A DNA stretch of 64,000 nt, taken from contig JAMSKV010000014.1 of NCBI GenBank assembly GCA_024515975.1, positions 46,072-110,071 on the forward strand, read 5' to 3'. The notes under the pieces are model-generated. The model did not search any database, was not told the origin of the DNA, and worked only from the letters and a program-made list of their open reading frames with translations. The translations under genes and the position numbers were made by a program. The first letter of the stretch is position 1. Each line of letters starts with the position of its first letter. Of the stretch, positions 8,143 to 19,698 are shown piece by piece. The DNA comes from Endosaccharibacter trunci (GTDB taxonomy: Bacteria; Pseudomonadota; Alphaproteobacteria; Acetobacterales; Acetobacteraceae).

Positions 8143-9582
8143 TCAGCGCCCGGTGCCCCCCACGGTCAGACCGGTCATCTTCAGCGTCGGCTGGCCCACG
8201 CCCACGGGCACGCCCTGGCCGTTCTTGCCGCAGGTGCCGATGCCCGGATCGAGCGCCATGTCGTTGCCGATCATGCTGACCTTGGTCATCGCGTCGGGAC
8301 CGTTGCCGATCAGCGTGGCGCCGCGCACCGGTGCGGTGACGCGCCCGTCCTCGATCAGATAGGCCTCGGAGGCGGCGAAGACGAACTTGCCGGAGGTGAT
8401 GTCCACCGAGCCGCCGCCGAAATTGACCGCGTAGAGCCCTTTTTTCACCGAGCGGATCATCTCCTCGGGAGAATGCGCGCCGTTGAGCATCACCGTGTTG
8501 GTCATGCGCGGCATCGGCATATGGGCGTAGGATTGCCGTCTTCCGTTGCCGGTCGGCGCCACGTTCATCAGCCGCGCATTCATGCGGTCCTGGATGAATC
8601 CGGTCAGGATGCCATCCTCGATCATCACCGTGCGCGAGGCGGGGGTGCCTTCGTCGTCCACCGTGAGCGAGCCGCGACGATCGGGCAGGGTGCCGTCATC
8701 GACCACCGTCACCCCGGGCGAGGCGACGCGCTGGCCCACCAGACCGGCGAAGGCCGAGGTGCCCTTGCGGTTGAAATCGCCTTCCAGACCGTGGCCGACC
8801 GCCTCGTGCAGCAGGATGCCGGGCCAGCCATTGCCGAGCACCACCTCCATCTCCCCTGCCGGCGCCGGAACGCTGTCGAGATTGACCAGCGCCTGGCGCA
8901 GCGCCTCATCCACGGCGTGCTTCCAGGAGGTCTCGTTCAGCACGCGGGAGAACTCGAACCGGCCGCCGGTGCCGTAGGAGCCGCTCTCTCGCCTTCCGTC
9001 CTTTTCCACCACCACCGACACGTTGAGCCGCACCAGCGGGCGGATATCGGCGACGCGGTCGCGATCGGCGCGCAGGATCTGGACTGCCTGCCATTCCGCG
9101 GCGAGCGAGGCCATCACCTGCACCACCCGGCCGTCCCGCGCGCGGGCATAGGCGTCGATCTCGGACAGGAGCGCGGCGCGCTGGGCGAATTCGGCCTCGC
9201 GCAGCGGATTGGCATCGCCGTAGAGCCGCGCGTTGGTTGCGCGTGGCCGTTCCGCGGCGACGCCGCTGCGGCCGCGACGCACCTGCTCGACGGTGCCCGC
9301 CGCGCGCAGCAGCGCATGCTCGCTGATCTCGTCGGAATGGGCGTAGCCGGCCTCGTCGCCCAGCACGGCGCGGAGACCGAAACCCTGCGTGGTGTCGAAC
9401 GAGGCGGAGCGGATCACGCCTTCCTCGAGCGAGAGGAACTCGCTTTCCCGATATTCGAGGAACAGTTCGCCGTCGTCGGTGCCCTGGAGGGCGCGTTCCA
9501 CGATGCGTTCGGCTCCGGCGCGGTCCAGCGCCGCGTCCGGCCGGCCGAAGAACAGCTCGTCGGTGGTGGCAAGCGCGCTCAT
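8143..9582 (-). CDS. tldD: metalloprotease TldD
   Basis: 479 residues, close to the 481 of E. coli TldD. TldD with TldE (PmbA) forms a cytoplasmic zinc protease that trims unfolded peptides and processes antitoxins and RiPP precursors. The metal-binding motif [11 protein letters not shown] is at about 258-268 and the C terminus ends in the family's typical TVGGTGR. The ATG at 9582 gives the correct family length; the frame extends further upstream as a shadow of the heme synthase gene. No tldE partner is present in this window. The start overlaps the stop of the upstream heme A synthase gene by four bases, implying coupling. Confidence 0.96.
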   Translation of the reverse strand: MSALATTDELFFGRPDAALDRAGAERIVERALQGTDDGELFLEYRESEFLSLEEGVIRSASFDTTQGFGLRAVLGDEAGYAHSDEISEHALLRAAGTVEQVRRGRSGVAAERPRATNARLYGDANPLREAEFAQRAALLSEIDAYARARDGRVVQVMASLAAEWQAVQILRADRDRVADIRPLVRLNVSVVVEKDGRRESGSYGTGGRFEFSRVLNETSWKHAVDEALRQALVNLDSVPAPAGEMEVVLGNGWPGILLHEAVGHGLEGDFNRKGTSAFAGLVGQRVASPGVTVVDDGTLPDRRGSLTVDDEGTPASRTVMIEDGILTGFIQDRMNARLMNVAPTGNGRRQSYAHMPMPRMTNTVMLNGAHSPEEMIRSVKKGLYAVNFGGGSVDITSGKFVFAASEAYLIEDGRVTAPVRGATLIGNGPDAMTKVSMIGNDMALDPGIGTCGKNGQGVPVGVGQPTLKMTGLTVGGTGR

Positions 9583-10706
9583 GCGTTTCCGATCGGCAAG
9601 GGTTGGGGGGCGGCACCGCGCAGGCGGTGCAGCACGAACAGGGTCACGCCCAGCAGGATGGCGGCGAAAGTTTGATGAACCGTTCCCGCCCAGACGGGCA
9701 CCACCAGCAGAAGCGTGGTCACGCCGAGGCCATACTGGACCAGCACCGCCCAGCCGAGCATGACCAGGGCGGCATGAACCGGCTGCGGCAGGCGAGCGCG
9801 CAGGCCCAGCAGAAGCGTCGCTCCCACCGACAGCGCGGTTAGGGTCGCCAGCAGGCGGTGATCGAACTGCACGGCGGCGATGGTCTGGAACCAGTTGCGC
9901 CACAACGGACGCAGCGCGTCATAGCCTCGCGGCACCAGATGCCCGTCCATCAGCGGGAAGGTGTTGAACGAAAACCCGGCATGGGTGCCGGCGGTGAAGC
10001 CGCCGGCCATGACCGTGACAGCCAGGACGCAGGCGGTCCCGATCGCCAGACGGCGTGTCCACACCGCAGCCTGTGTCGGACGGATCGCGATCGGCGCCGG
10101 CCAGCGAACGGAAAACGCCGTCCACAGGATCAGCGCATAAAGTGCGAAGGCGAAGCAGAGATGCAGCACCAGCTTGGCCGGCGCCACGGCGACGCTGTCC
10201 GGATCGAAGCCCGACTTCACCATGAACCAGCCGATGGCGCCCTGAAGCGCGCCCAGCACGAAGAACAGCAACAGGCGCGCGATCATCGCCGGCCGCAGCG
10301 CGCCGGTCACGGCGAAGAACACCAGCCCCACCGTCAGCACGATGCTCATCATCCGGCCCCAGAACCGGTGAAACCATTCCAGCCAGAAAATATGCTGGAA
10401 ACCGGACAGGCCGAATCCTTCATGCTCCAGACGGTATTGCGGGATCTGCTGATAGAGCGCGAACAGGTGCTCCCATTGCGCATGGGTCAGCGGGGGCATG
10501 ATGCCGGACAAGGGCGCCCATTCCATGATCGACAGGCCGGACCCGGTCAGGCGGGTGGCGCCGCCGAGCGCGATCATGCCCAGAAGCATCACGCACAAAA
10601 CGAATAGCCAGGTGGAGACGCGCTTGCGGTCGCGCTCGGCGCGCGCGGGATCCGCGGCGCGTGGCAGCGGACGCGGGACGGAGGAAAGAGCGGCGTCGGG
10701 CGGCAT
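9579..10706 (-). CDS. ctaA: heme A synthase (COX15/CtaA family)
   Basis: 375 residues, eight predicted membrane segments. Heme A synthase oxidises heme O to heme A for cytochrome oxidase. Recognisable COX15-type features are [18 protein letters not shown] in the first membrane segment, [24 protein letters not shown] with two putative heme-ligand histidines, and in the second half FDHRLLA and GTVHQTFA with the remaining conserved histidines. Alphaproteobacterial enzymes of this type are about this long. In an acetic acid bacterium, whose main oxidase is often a ubiquinol bo3 oxidase, it suggests a heme-A-containing oxidase is also made. Overlaps tldD downstream by four bases. Confidence 0.94.
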   Translation of the reverse strand: MPPDAALSSVPRPLPRAADPARAERDRKRVSTWLFVLCVMLLGMIALGGATRLTGSGLSIMEWAPLSGIMPPLTHAQWEHLFALYQQIPQYRLEHEGFGLSGFQHIFWLEWFHRFWGRMMSIVLTVGLVFFAVTGALRPAMIARLLLFFVLGALQGAIGWFMVKSGFDPDSVAVAPAKLVLHLCFAFALYALILWTAFSVRWPAPIAIRPTQAAVWTRRLAIGTACVLAVTVMAGGFTAGTHAGFSFNTFPLMDGHLVPRGYDALRPLWRNWFQTIAAVQFDHRLLATLTALSVGATLLLGLRARLPQPVHAALVMLGWAVLVQYGLGVTTLLLVVPVWAGTVHQTFAAILLGVTLFVLHRLRGAAPQPLPIGNA

Positions 10707-10764
10707 CCTCTTTGATTAGGGTCGGCGACCGTTCTCCCGCAAGGGAGTCGCGGCCCGGACAGCC

Positions 10765-11547
10765 ATGCGGTCCCGCGCCGGACGCACTTGTGTCGCCATG
10801 CGCCGCGATGCTACCGGCGCTGCCATGCCCGCCGGTCCCACCGATCCCGCCATGTCGCCGCCGCAGGCCGCGCCGGGTTTCGATTGGCGCAAGCTGATGA
10901 AGCCGCTGTGGCTTCTGCTGGGCCTTCTGGTGATCGGGCTTGCCTTGCATCACCTGCACGGGGCCCGAGCCGGGTTGCTGCCGGCGGTTTCGGCATTGCA
11001 GGACGGTCTGCGCGGACGAATGCTGTTTCTGCTCGCAGGCACGGCGATCTGCGCCGTCGGGCTGCCGCGCCAGACCGTCTGCTTCGCGGGCGGGATCGCC
11101 TATGGGGTGGGCGAAGGGGTGGCGCTGTCGCTGCTGGCGACGCTCGCGGGGGCCACGATCGGCTTTCTCTGGGCACGCCTCGCCGGGCGCGACTGGGCCA
11201 GACACCGTTTGTCGCGCAAGGCGGATGGCTGGCTGTCGCGCCTCGACCGGCAGATCCGCGCCCAGCCCTTCATCACGGTGCTGTGCATCCGCCTCCTGCC
11301 GGTCGGCAGCGCACTGATGCTCAATCTGGCGGCGGGCGTGCTCGGCCTCCGTTTCGTGCCATTCCTGCTCGCGACCCTGGTCGGCAGCCTGCCGCAAACG
11401 CTGATCTTCGTCCTGCTCGGCAGCGGTACCCGCATCGGCCATGCCACCCAGATCGGGCTGGCGGCCGCCCTTTTCGCGCTATCGTCTTGTCTCGGCTTCA
11501 TTCTCCTGAAACGCTCCTCGCTTGCCGCAGCGCAGCGAAGCGCGTAG
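10765..11547 (+). CDS. TVP38/TMEM64 family inner-membrane protein
   Basis: Up to 260 residues. The N-terminal 35 residues are weakly constrained; then come about five membrane segments and the family block around [30 protein letters not shown], followed by the re-entrant region [27 protein letters not shown], where the R and P are conserved in TVP38/DedA-type proteins. Relatives are thought to move lipids across the inner membrane. ATG 10765 is preceded by AAGGGAG at a long spacing of about 18; ATG 10825 and ATG 10852 are also possible and would remove most of the variable N terminus. apt follows 37 bases downstream. Confidence 0.78.
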   Translation: MRSRAGRTCVAMRRDATGAAMPAGPTDPAMSPPQAAPGFDWRKLMKPLWLLLGLLVIGLALHHLHGARAGLLPAVSALQDGLRGRMLFLLAGTAICAVGLPRQTVCFAGGIAYGVGEGVALSLLATLAGATIGFLWARLAGRDWARHRLSRKADGWLSRLDRQIRAQPFITVLCIRLLPVGSALMLNLAAGVLGLRFVPFLLATLVGSLPQTLIFVLLGSGTRIGHATQIGLAAALFALSSCLGFILLKRSSLAAAQRSA

Positions 11548-11584
11548 AGCGCGGTCTCACGCCAGCAGAAGGGCCTTGCGCGCC

Positions 11585-12115
11585 ATGGACTCCACCAGGA
11601 TGGACCTGAAGCAGCACATCCGTGGCATCCCGGATTTCCCCAAGCCGGGCATCCTGTTTTACGACATTTCGACGCTGCTGCGGAACGCGGATGCGTGGCA
11701 GGTGGCGATGGGCCGGCTTGCCCATGCCGTGGCGCCGGCGCAGCCGCATCTGCTGGCCGGCGTTGAATCGCGCGGCTTCCTGCTTGCGGCGCCGCTGGCC
11801 AGCAAGCTCGGCTGCGGCTTCATCATGCTGCGCAAGCCCGGCAAGCTGCCCGGCCGCACCGTGTCGCTCGAATACGATCTGGAATACGGCACGGACAGCC
11901 TGCACATCCAGGAAGACGCGGTGAAGCCGGGTCAGCGCGTGGTCGTTGTGGACGATCTTCTGGCCACAGGCGGCACTCTGGCGGCCGCGATCTCCCTGCT
12001 GCGCAAGGTCGGCGCGGAGGTCACCATGGCGGCGGTGATCATCGAGATCCTGGCTCTGGGCGGCCGCGATCGCCTCGGCGTTCCGGCCACGGCCCTGGTC
12101 ACTTACGAATCGTGA
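11585..12115 (+). CDS. apt: adenine phosphoribosyltransferase
   Basis: 176 residues. Converts adenine and PRPP to AMP in purine salvage, in the cytoplasm; it also recycles adenine released from methylthioadenosine during polyamine synthesis. The N terminus [17 protein letters not shown], the flexible loop [15 protein letters not shown] and the PRPP-binding motif [13 protein letters not shown] identify it clearly. ATG 11585 has AGAAGGGC upstream; ATG 11600 (starting MDLKQHIRG, 171 residues) also matches family length and cannot be excluded. It fits the polyamine and methionine-salvage genes spread over this window. Confidence 0.96.
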   Translation: MDSTRMDLKQHIRGIPDFPKPGILFYDISTLLRNADAWQVAMGRLAHAVAPAQPHLLAGVESRGFLLAAPLASKLGCGFIMLRKPGKLPGRTVSLEYDLEYGTDSLHIQEDAVKPGQRVVVVDDLLATGGTLAAAISLLRKVGAEVTMAAVIIEILALGGRDRLGVPATALVTYES

Positions 12116-12185
12116 ACCATTTGCGTTGAAGATGGTCCCCCGCGGATCAGGAGGACCATCCGCCCCACGCTGAAAGGATGCGGCG

Positions 12186-13679
12186 ATGCTGCGCGAATTC
12201 GATCTGATCGTGATCGGGAGCGGCCCGTCCGGCCGCCGCGCCGCCGTCCAGGCGGCCAAGCTGGGCAAGACCGTGCTGGTGGTGGAAAAGCAGCAGCGCC
12301 TGGGCGGCGTGTCGGTGCATACCGGCACCATTCCGTCCAAGACGTTGCGCGAGACCGTGCTGAACCTCACCGGCTGGCGCGAGCGCGGCTTCTACGGCCT
12401 CGCCTACCGCGTGAAGCAGGACATCGAGGCCGGCGATCTCACCGCTCGTCTCACCAAGACACTTGACCACGAGGTCGAGGGCCTCAAGCACCAGTTCATG
12501 CGCAACAGGGTGCAGATGATGCAGGGCGAGGCCCGCTTCATCGATCAGCATGTGCTGGAAGTCACCGAGGATGGCGGCGACATCCATCAGCTGCGCGGCA
12601 GCCGCATCGTGATCGCCGTCGGAACCCGTCCGCATCGTCCCGATAACGTGCCGTTCAACGGCGTCACCGTGGTCGACAGCGACGGCATGATCCGTCTCGG
12701 CCGGCTGCCGAACAGCCTCGCCGTGATCGGGGCCGGGGTGATCGGCGTCGAATACGCCACCATCTTCTCCGCTCTCGATGTGCGCGTCACCCTGATCGAG
12801 CCGCGCGACACGTTCCTCGATTTCGTCGATCGTGAGCTGATGAGCGAGTTCATCTACCAGCTCCGCGATCGCGGGGTGTCGTTCCGCCTGGGCGACAAGG
12901 TGCAGAGCATCGACATGGAGGTCGGCCAGCCGGTGGTGATGCTGGAAGGCGGCCGGAGGGTGCGCGCCGAGATGGTGCTCTACACGGCCGGTCGCGTCGG
13001 TGCCACGGATACGCTGAACCTGGAGCGCTGCGGCCTCCAGGCCGACAAGCGCGGTCGCCTGTCGGTGAACCCGGACACGTTCCAGACCGATGTGCCGCAT
13101 ATCTACGCCACCGGCGACGTGATCGGCTTCCCGAGCCTCGCCTCCACCGCGCTGGAGCAAGGTCGTATCGCCGCGTGCCATGCTTTCGGACAGGCCTTGC
13201 CGCCGGCGCCGAAATTCTTCCCCTACGGCATCTATTCGGTGCCGGAGATTTCCACCGTCGGCATGAGCGAGGAAGAAGTCCGCGCCCGCAAAATTCCCTA
13301 CGAATGCGGCGTGGCGCGGTTCAGCGAGACCTCGCGCGGACACATCATGGGCCTGCAGGGCGGGCTGCTGAAGATGATCGTCTCGCTCAAGACCCGGAAG
13401 CTGCTCGGCGTGCATATCGTCGGCGAGGGCGCGACCGAACTGGTCCATATCGGCCAGGCGGTGCTGAATCTCGGCGGCACGCTGGACTACTTCCTGGAGA
13501 ACACCTTCAATTATCCCACCCTCGCCGAAGCGTACAAGGTGGCGGCACTGGATGCCTGGAACCGCATGACGCCGCGAAAGGGCGAGGAGCGGGAGGAAGC
13601 GCCGATCGAGAACGCTTCCGGCCGGAACGATACCGGCGCGAACGCGGCGACGGCGCTGCGGGCGGACGCCGCGGACTAA
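12186..13679 (+). CDS. sthA: Si-specific NAD(P)+ transhydrogenase
   Basis: 497 residues. Soluble flavoprotein that transfers hydride between NADPH and NAD+, balancing redox pools. FAD-binding GSGPSG is at about 12-17, and the NAD(P)-binding site is GAGVIGVEYA near residue 180. The position of the redox disulfide of related dihydrolipoamide dehydrogenases reads GGVSVHTGTIPSKTLRE, with no cysteines, as expected for the transhydrogenase subgroup. The C-terminal dimerisation domain contains FNYPTLAEAYKVAA. The last 40 residues are a variable tail rich in E, A and N. RBS and promoter lie in the 70-base gap after apt. Confidence 0.92.
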   Translation: MLREFDLIVIGSGPSGRRAAVQAAKLGKTVLVVEKQQRLGGVSVHTGTIPSKTLRETVLNLTGWRERGFYGLAYRVKQDIEAGDLTARLTKTLDHEVEGLKHQFMRNRVQMMQGEARFIDQHVLEVTEDGGDIHQLRGSRIVIAVGTRPHRPDNVPFNGVTVVDSDGMIRLGRLPNSLAVIGAGVIGVEYATIFSALDVRVTLIEPRDTFLDFVDRELMSEFIYQLRDRGVSFRLGDKVQSIDMEVGQPVVMLEGGRRVRAEMVLYTAGRVGATDTLNLERCGLQADKRGRLSVNPDTFQTDVPHIYATGDVIGFPSLASTALEQGRIAACHAFGQALPPAPKFFPYGIYSVPEISTVGMSEEEVRARKIPYECGVARFSETSRGHIMGLQGGLLKMIVSLKTRKLLGVHIVGEGATELVHIGQAVLNLGGTLDYFLENTFNYPTLAEAYKVAALDAWNRMTPRKGEEREEAPIENASGRNDTGANAATALRADAAD

Positions 13680-13703
13680 GCGCCCGCCGCCCCGGCCGGG
13701 CGC
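13680..13703. terminator. GC-rich hairpin between sthA and accC
   Basis: GCGCCCG (13680-13686) pairs with CGGGCGC (13697-13703), a 7-bp stem around a 10-base loop, between two converging genes. There is no T run, so it could be a weak bidirectional terminator or a barrier to read-through. Confidence 0.35.
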
Positions 13704-13728
13704 CTGTCGAGCGCCCGTCGAGCTGCTT

Positions 13729-15075
<1,347 letters not shown>

Positions 15076-15096
15076 CGACGAGGGGACCTTATTCCA

Positions 15097-15561
15097 TCAC
15101 TCGATGATGGCCAGCGCTTCGCCGAACTCGACCGGCGCACCGGATTCCACCAGAAGGCGGGTCAGGGTGCCGGCACGCGGCGCCTTGATCTGGTTGAAGG
15201 TCTTCATCGCCTCGATCAGGAGCAGGGTCTGCCCGGCCGTGACCGTGCTGCCTTCGGCGACATAAGGCGCGGCGCCGGGCTCGGGCGACAGATAGACCAC
15301 GCCCACCATCGGGCTGGTGACCGCGCCGGGATGCTTGGACAGGTCCGCCGGATGGACGGTCTCTGCCGCCAGCGCCGCGGGAGGGGCAGGCGGCGCGGCA
15401 GCCGCAGGCGGCGGCGCATAGGCCTGCACGGCCGGGGCCGGCGCCCGCACTACGCGGATCCGGCTGTCCTTCTCCGAAACCTCGATCTCCGTGAGGCCGG
15501 TCTCGGTCAGGATCTCGGCCAGGGCACGGATCGCTTCGGCGTCCATCGGCAGGCGGGTCAT
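15097..15561 (-). CDS. accB: acetyl-CoA carboxylase biotin carboxyl carrier protein
   Basis: 154 residues. N-terminal domain ([16 protein letters not shown]), an Ala/Pro-rich linker at about 50-75, and a C-terminal biotinyl domain. The biotinylated lysine is K120 in EAMKTFNQI; the T after the lysine, in place of the M found in many bacteria, is common in alphaproteobacteria. Start ATG 15561 overlaps the end of aroQ by four bases, so translation is probably coupled. Cytoplasmic partner of the AccC encoded immediately downstream. Confidence 0.97.
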   Translation of the reverse strand: MTRLPMDAEAIRALAEILTETGLTEIEVSEKDSRIRVVRAPAPAVQAYAPPPAAAAPPAPPAALAAETVHPADLSKHPGAVTSPMVGVVYLSPEPGAAPYVAEGSTVTAGQTLLLIEAMKTFNQIKAPRAGTLTRLLVESGAPVEFGEALAIIE

Positions 15562-16013
15562 CGTTCGTCCTCGTCCATGATGATGTCGGCCAGCGCGGTC
15601 AAACCGAGTGCGTAGCCGCGCACGCCAAGTCCGCAGATCACGCCTACGGCAGCGTGGCTGACATAGGAGTGCCGTCGGAATTCTTCGCGGCGATGAATGT
15701 TGGAGATATGCACCTCCACCACGGGCAGGGCCACGGCGGAAAGCGCATCCATCAAAGCGATGGATGTATGGGAATAGCCGCCCGGATTGATCAGGATGCC
15801 GCGGGCCCGGGCCCGGCATTCCTGGACCCAGGAAATCAACTCGCCCTCGCCGTTGGTCTGGCGGAAGTCGATCGCAACGTCGAGTCGCTCCGCCGCCTGG
15901 GCGCAAACCTGCTCCACGTCGTCAAGCGTGGCCCGGCCATAGATGGCGGGTTCGCGCAGACCGAGCATGTTGAGGTTGGGGCCGTTCAGAACGGCGATCA
16001 AGGGCGGGCTCAT
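15558..16013 (-). CDS. aroQ: type II 3-dehydroquinate dehydratase
   Basis: 151 residues, a typical type II enzyme that dehydrates 3-dehydroquinate to 3-dehydroshikimate in the shikimate pathway. Signature [17 protein letters not shown] at about 10-26 includes the catalytic tyrosine; the other active-site blocks [17 protein letters not shown] and [15 protein letters not shown] are present. First gene of the aroQ-accB-accC operon, an order widespread in alpha- and gammaproteobacteria. Confidence 0.97.
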   Translation of the reverse strand: MSPPLIAVLNGPNLNMLGLREPAIYGRATLDDVEQVCAQAAERLDVAIDFRQTNGEGELISWVQECRARARGILINPGGYSHTSIALMDALSAVALPVVEVHISNIHRREEFRRHSYVSHAAVGVICGLGVRGYALGLTALADIIMDEDER

Positions 16014-16328
16014 TCTGTCCCGGCCCCTAGCATGCCGTCATCCAGCCTCCAAGTGCGGGCGCCGGGACCGTCCGGCAGCGTCGCGGCAAGGCGGTCCTGT
16101 GCGGCGCACAATAAACGCTGGATGGGCGACCAATAACGCGAGTCCGCTTCCGGTCGAGAAGGGCGAAACCGATGCGTTGCAACAATGCGATGCAAAGGTT
16201 CCATAAAGTCCTCACATTCTTTTCGGGCCCGCTTAGCGTTCTGTTAACCGATGCATCGGTAGAAAGGGCTTGATCTTCAGGACGTGATCGTCCTCTACTA
16301 ACCGTGAACAGGACAGGACGGAACGAAC
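16014..16328. other. 315-base divergent intergenic region
   Basis: Lies between aroQ (minus) and the RlpA-like gene (plus) and must hold the promoters of both. I see no convincing gene. The right part is AT-richer (for example CAATGCGATGCAAAGGTTCC and GCGTTCTGTTAACCGATGCA), consistent with the plus-strand promoter, but no clean -35/-10 pair at 17-base spacing stands out. Confidence 0.4.
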
Positions 16329-17114
16329 GTGCAGGAAACAAGGCGGCTACAGAGGATGAAGGGGATTGTCACCACCCGCTTCACCATCGCATTTGCCGCT
16401 CCTGCCGTCGCAGCGTTCGTGTCCAGCGTTTCGGCGTCCGCCGCGACCAGCCCGGCCGTCGCACCCGTCCCGGCTCAGTCCGCGCAGGTGCAGACTACCC
16501 AGCCGCAGCCGATCCATGTGACCGCTTGGGCCGCGTCCGTTCGCGAGCATCTTGGACTGGGCGACAGCCGTCCTGCCGATCCGGTCGCCGATGCCAGTGC
16601 CCAGGTCGCACCCCATGGCGTGACCGCCTGGGCCCGTTCGGTGGAAGCCCATCTCGCAAGCCGTGCGCATCGCGCTGCCCAGGCCGGGCGCGCCGCGCTG
16701 GCCTGGTCTGAAAGCGGCATGGCGTCCTGGTATGGCGGCCGCCATGCCGGCCATCGCACCGCCAATGGCGACACCTTCAACCCGATGCAGCTCACCTGCG
16801 CGCATCCGACCCTGCCGCTCGGTACGAAGGTGCTGGTCACCTCGGAGACCACCGGACGGTCCGTTGTCGTCACGGTGAACGATCGCGGGCCCTTCGGCGG
16901 CCGGATCGTCGATCTGTCCCGCGCCGCGGCTGCCCGTATCGGCATGCTCGGCGCCGGCACAGACAACGTCACGCTCCAGCCAGCGACGGCGGAAGCGGTG
17001 GAAGTGGCCCAGGCCGACGAGTCCGACACCAGCGATCAGGCGATCGCCGCCGCCAATGACGGCGTCACTCCGTCGCGACATGGTCGGCGACATACGCGCC
17101 ACGGCGGCCGATAG
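16329..17114 (+). CDS. rlpA: RlpA-like septal ring lytic transglycosylase family protein
   Basis: 261 residues from GTG 16329; ATG 16356 gives a cleaner signal peptide ([21 protein letters not shown], then VSASA) and may be the true start. The C-terminal double-psi beta barrel of RlpA is clear: [37 protein letters not shown], and [21 protein letters not shown] with the catalytic D of the family. RlpA cleaves naked glycan strands at the septum. Residues 60-115 contain two similar segments, [13 protein letters not shown] and [13 protein letters not shown], an internal repeat absent from E. coli RlpA. No SPOR domain. The 3' end overlaps the converging BrkB gene by 50 bases. Confidence 0.88.
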   Translation: MQETRRLQRMKGIVTTRFTIAFAAPAVAAFVSSVSASAATSPAVAPVPAQSAQVQTTQPQPIHVTAWAASVREHLGLGDSRPADPVADASAQVAPHGVTAWARSVEAHLASRAHRAAQAGRAALAWSESGMASWYGGRHAGHRTANGDTFNPMQLTCAHPTLPLGTKVLVTSETTGRSVVVTVNDRGPFGGRIVDLSRAAAARIGMLGAGTDNVTLQPATAEAVEVAQADESDTSDQAIAAANDGVTPSRHGRRHTRHGGR

Positions 17115-18096
17115 GACGCGGCGTTCCGGCCGTGCTGTCCATGGCCGTCTGCTTTTCCAGCTCCGCGTTCAGTTCCGCGCCCAGCAGAACCACGTAGGCC
17201 GTCACGAAGAACCACATCATGATGCCGACCACCGCGCCGAGCGGTCCGTAGGTCGCGTCGTAGCTGGCGATGTGCCCCACATAGAATGAAAATCCGGCCG
17301 AGGCGGCGAGCCACAGCACGGTCGCGATCACCGAGCCCGGCGTGATCCAGTGCCAGCTGGCGATGCGTCGCGACGGCCCGATCCGGTAGAGCAGCGAGAA
17401 CGAGACGCCCACGAACAGCACCATCGTGATGGGTGCGCCGATCTTGAGGACGAGCTGAGTGCCGGCCTCGATCACGTGGCTGCCGAAATGACGCGGAATG
17501 AAATCCAGCACCAGCGGGAGCGCCACCAGCAAGGCGACCGTAAGCGCGGCTCCCAGGATGGCGCCCAGCGTCATGCTGATCGCCGTCGCCTGGAACCGGA
17601 GGAACGAGCGCGTCTCGTTCTCCTCGTAGGCGATGTTCAGCGCGGCGATCATCGACTTGGTGCCGGCCGAGGACGACCATAACGTCACCAGCGTGCCGAT
17701 GATCAGGCTGATGGTCAGCGTGCCGCCCGGCTTCGAGACCAGCGTGTGCACCCGGTCGGAGATGAGTTGGTAGGCCGGGCGAGGCAGCAGGTCCCGCAGC
17801 ACGCGGAGCTGCGGCTCCACCGTCGTCGGATCGAAGACGAGTCCGTAGATCGAGACGAGGGTGCTGATGGCGGGGAACAGGGCCAGGGTCGCGTAGAAGG
17901 CACACCCCGCGGCGGCCAGCCCGATCCGGTCGGAGATCATTGCCGAGAAGGTGCGGGCCAGCACCTGTTTCCAGCCAGCCCATGGGATCTGGACCGGAAT
18001 GCGCGCCTGCCGGCCCAGCGCGCGCGCTTTTTCTCCATGCAGTTCCGGGAGCCGGGCGGTCGATTCGCGATCGGGGACGAGGTCGGTCTGGTCCAT
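17065..18096 (-). CDS. YihY/virulence factor BrkB family membrane protein
   Basis: 343 residues. After a 65-residue cytoplasmic N terminus the family core starts at [25 protein letters not shown], with six membrane segments and conserved phrases such as [49 protein letters not shown] and [17 protein letters not shown]. Members were once called ribonuclease BN by mistake; actual function is unknown, perhaps transport. Converges on and overlaps the RlpA-like gene by 50 bases. The 353 bases upstream are shared with the leader of odc. Confidence 0.9.
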   Translation of the reverse strand: MDQTDLVPDRESTARLPELHGEKARALGRQARIPVQIPWAGWKQVLARTFSAMISDRIGLAAAGCAFYATLALFPAISTLVSIYGLVFDPTTVEPQLRVLRDLLPRPAYQLISDRVHTLVSKPGGTLTISLIIGTLVTLWSSSAGTKSMIAALNIAYEENETRSFLRFQATAISMTLGAILGAALTVALLVALPLVLDFIPRHFGSHVIEAGTQLVLKIGAPITMVLFVGVSFSLLYRIGPSRRIASWHWITPGSVIATVLWLAASAGFSFYVGHIASYDATYGPLGAVVGIMMWFFVTAYVVLLGAELNAELEKQTAMDSTAGTPRPIGRRGAYVADHVATE

Positions 18097-18360
18097 GCGC
18101 TCGGTCTCGTCAGTTTCGTGGTCTGGCGCCGGAACAACGCCTCCAGGCGCGGTTTGTTCGCCTGCCCGAACGGCCGTCGGCGCAGCTCATGACGGCATGG
18201 AAGAATTTTAAGCGCGCGGGCTCCGATTTGCTGTTGCATCCGGGGAGGGTTGGCCGCATATGCACGCCCCACGCAGCAACGCACGTGCCACTGGCCCTCC
18301 GAGGTTACGCAACGACGTCAAGCGTTCTGGCAATCGGGCGATCTCGTTCTCTGGAGCGAG

Positions 18361-18449
18361 GAACCCAGTCTTGGTCGCTGGTCCGTTAGACCGTTTCGCA
18401 ACTCGTCCCCCGGTAGAACCCAGAGGGACCAGAAGAGGATCTGGGTGCG
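18361..18449 (+). promoter_or_regulatory. structured leader of ornithine decarboxylase
   Basis: The 353 bases between the BrkB gene and odc contain no convincing gene. The last 90 bases fold in competing ways. ACCCAG (18418-18423) can pair with CTGGGT (18441-18446), enclosing the likely Shine-Dalgarno GAGG (18435-18438). CTGGTCC (18378-18384) can pair with GGACCAG (18426-18432), which crosses the first pairing, so the two are either a pseudoknot or exclusive. A second copy of GAACCCAG at 18361-18368 offers a further partner. The speF leader RNA motif is known upstream of ornithine decarboxylase genes in alphaproteobacteria; I could not check a match. Confidence 0.5.
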
Positions 18450-19592
18450 ATGACCCCGAAAATCGCTTCGTTTTTGGCCGAGCAGGCACCTGCGACCCCG
18501 TGCCTGGTGGTCGACGTCGATCAGGTCGAGCTGCGCTACTGCGAACTCGAGGCCGCACTTCCTTTATCCCGCATTTATTATGCCGTAAAGGCGAATCCGG
18601 CAACCCCCATCCTCCAGCGGCTGGTGTCGCTCGGCTCCTGCTTCGATGCGGCGAGCTGGGAAGAGATCGAGATGTGCCTCCAGGCGGGCGCCGATGCGTC
18701 GGCGATCTCGTTCGGCAACACCATCAAGAAGGTGTCGGCGATCCGCAGCGCGTTCGCCGCCGGCGTCACCATGTTTGCGTTCGACTCCGACGAGGAACTC
18801 GACAAGCTGGCCCGGCACGCCCCGGGCGCGCGGGTCTATTGCCGCCTTCTGGTCGAGAACCAAGGCGCGGAATGGCCGCTGTCGCGGAAGTTCGGCACGT
18901 CTGTCGAGCACGCCCGCGCGCTGATGTTGCGTGCCCAGGCGCTCGGGCTCGACCCCTACGGGCTGTCCTTCCATGTCGGCTCGCAGCAAACCGATACGGG
19001 CGCCTATGAGGCCGCGATCGGCCGTGCGGCCATGCTGTTCACCGATCTTCAGGCGGCCGGTCTCGATATCCGCATGGTCAATCTGGGCGGCGGCTTCCCG
19101 ACCCGTTATCGCGAGGACGTTCCGACCATCGACCGCTTCGCCGATGCGATCGGCCGCGCCATGACCCGCCATTTCGGCAACGCGATCCCGGAGATGATCG
19201 TCGAGCCGGGCCGCTTCATTGTCGGCGATGCCGGTGTGGTCAGCGCGGAGGTGGTGCTGGTCAGCCGTCGCGGCTTGCCGAACGGTGCGCAGGACGGCAA
19301 GCGCTGGGTCTATCTGGACGTGGGCCGCTTCGGCGGACTTGCCGAAACCGAAGGCGAATCGATCAAGTACCAGATCCGCACCCCGCATGACGGCTCTGCC
19401 ACAGGTCCCGTGGCGTTGGCCGGCCCGACCTGCGACGGCGCCGATATCCTGTATGAGCGCGCGGATTACCGCTTGCCGCTCGACCTGGCCTGCGGCGAGC
19501 GGGTGGAGCTGCTGTCCACTGGCGCCTATGTCTCGACCTACTGCTCGACGCGTTTCAACGGGTTCGCGCCGATCCACGAGCACTACATCTGA
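18450..19592 (+). CDS. odc: ornithine decarboxylase (fold type III, PLP)
   Basis: 380 residues. Decarboxylates ornithine (possibly also lysine) to putrescine, the first step of polyamine synthesis. PLP lysine is K47 in YYAVKANP; the specificity-helix region is near EPGRFIVGDAG; the catalytic cysteine is C328 in GPTCDGAD, the ornithine/lysine decarboxylase form rather than the CESGD of diaminopimelate decarboxylase. YVSTYCSTRFNGF near the C terminus is also typical. Together with speD and speE at 54-56 kb it completes the route from ornithine to spermidine. A leader with alternative pairings precedes it. Confidence 0.93.
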   Translation: MTPKIASFLAEQAPATPCLVVDVDQVELRYCELEAALPLSRIYYAVKANPATPILQRLVSLGSCFDAASWEEIEMCLQAGADASAISFGNTIKKVSAIRSAFAAGVTMFAFDSDEELDKLARHAPGARVYCRLLVENQGAEWPLSRKFGTSVEHARALMLRAQALGLDPYGLSFHVGSQQTDTGAYEAAIGRAAMLFTDLQAAGLDIRMVNLGGGFPTRYREDVPTIDRFADAIGRAMTRHFGNAIPEMIVEPGRFIVGDAGVVSAEVVLVSRRGLPNGAQDGKRWVYLDVGRFGGLAETEGESIKYQIRTPHDGSATGPVALAGPTCDGADILYERADYRLPLDLACGERVELLSTGAYVSTYCSTRFNGFAPIHEHYI

Positions 19593-19597
19593 GCCAA

Positions 19598-19637
19598 CCG
19601 GCAGCGGCTTGCGCTTCGCGCGCCGCTGCTGCCGGCC
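19598..19637 (+). terminator. imperfect GC-rich hairpin after odc
   Basis: CCGGCAGCGGC is followed, after a 13-base loop, by GCCGCTG-CTG-CCGG, an 11-bp stem with a 3-base bulge, six bases after the odc stop. No T run follows, so it may act as a transcript-stabilising stem or a weak terminator. Confidence 0.4.
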
Positions 19638-19698
19638 GGCCATTCCGTGCCGGGCGGTTTTGGACTAGGGGAGCCCATCCAAATCGGGGTTCCTCGTC

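Noticed and set aside
15190..15215. Biotin site EAMKT instead of EAMKM in AccB as a defect
   Set aside because: The T variant is common in alphaproteobacterial AccB, so it is not unusual.
18250..18453. A 67-codon frame ending with an ATGA overlap onto odc, considered as a leader peptide
   Set aside because: No ribosome binding site, no ornithine- or arginine-sensing pattern I know, and it runs through the base-paired leader; kept only as RNA structure.
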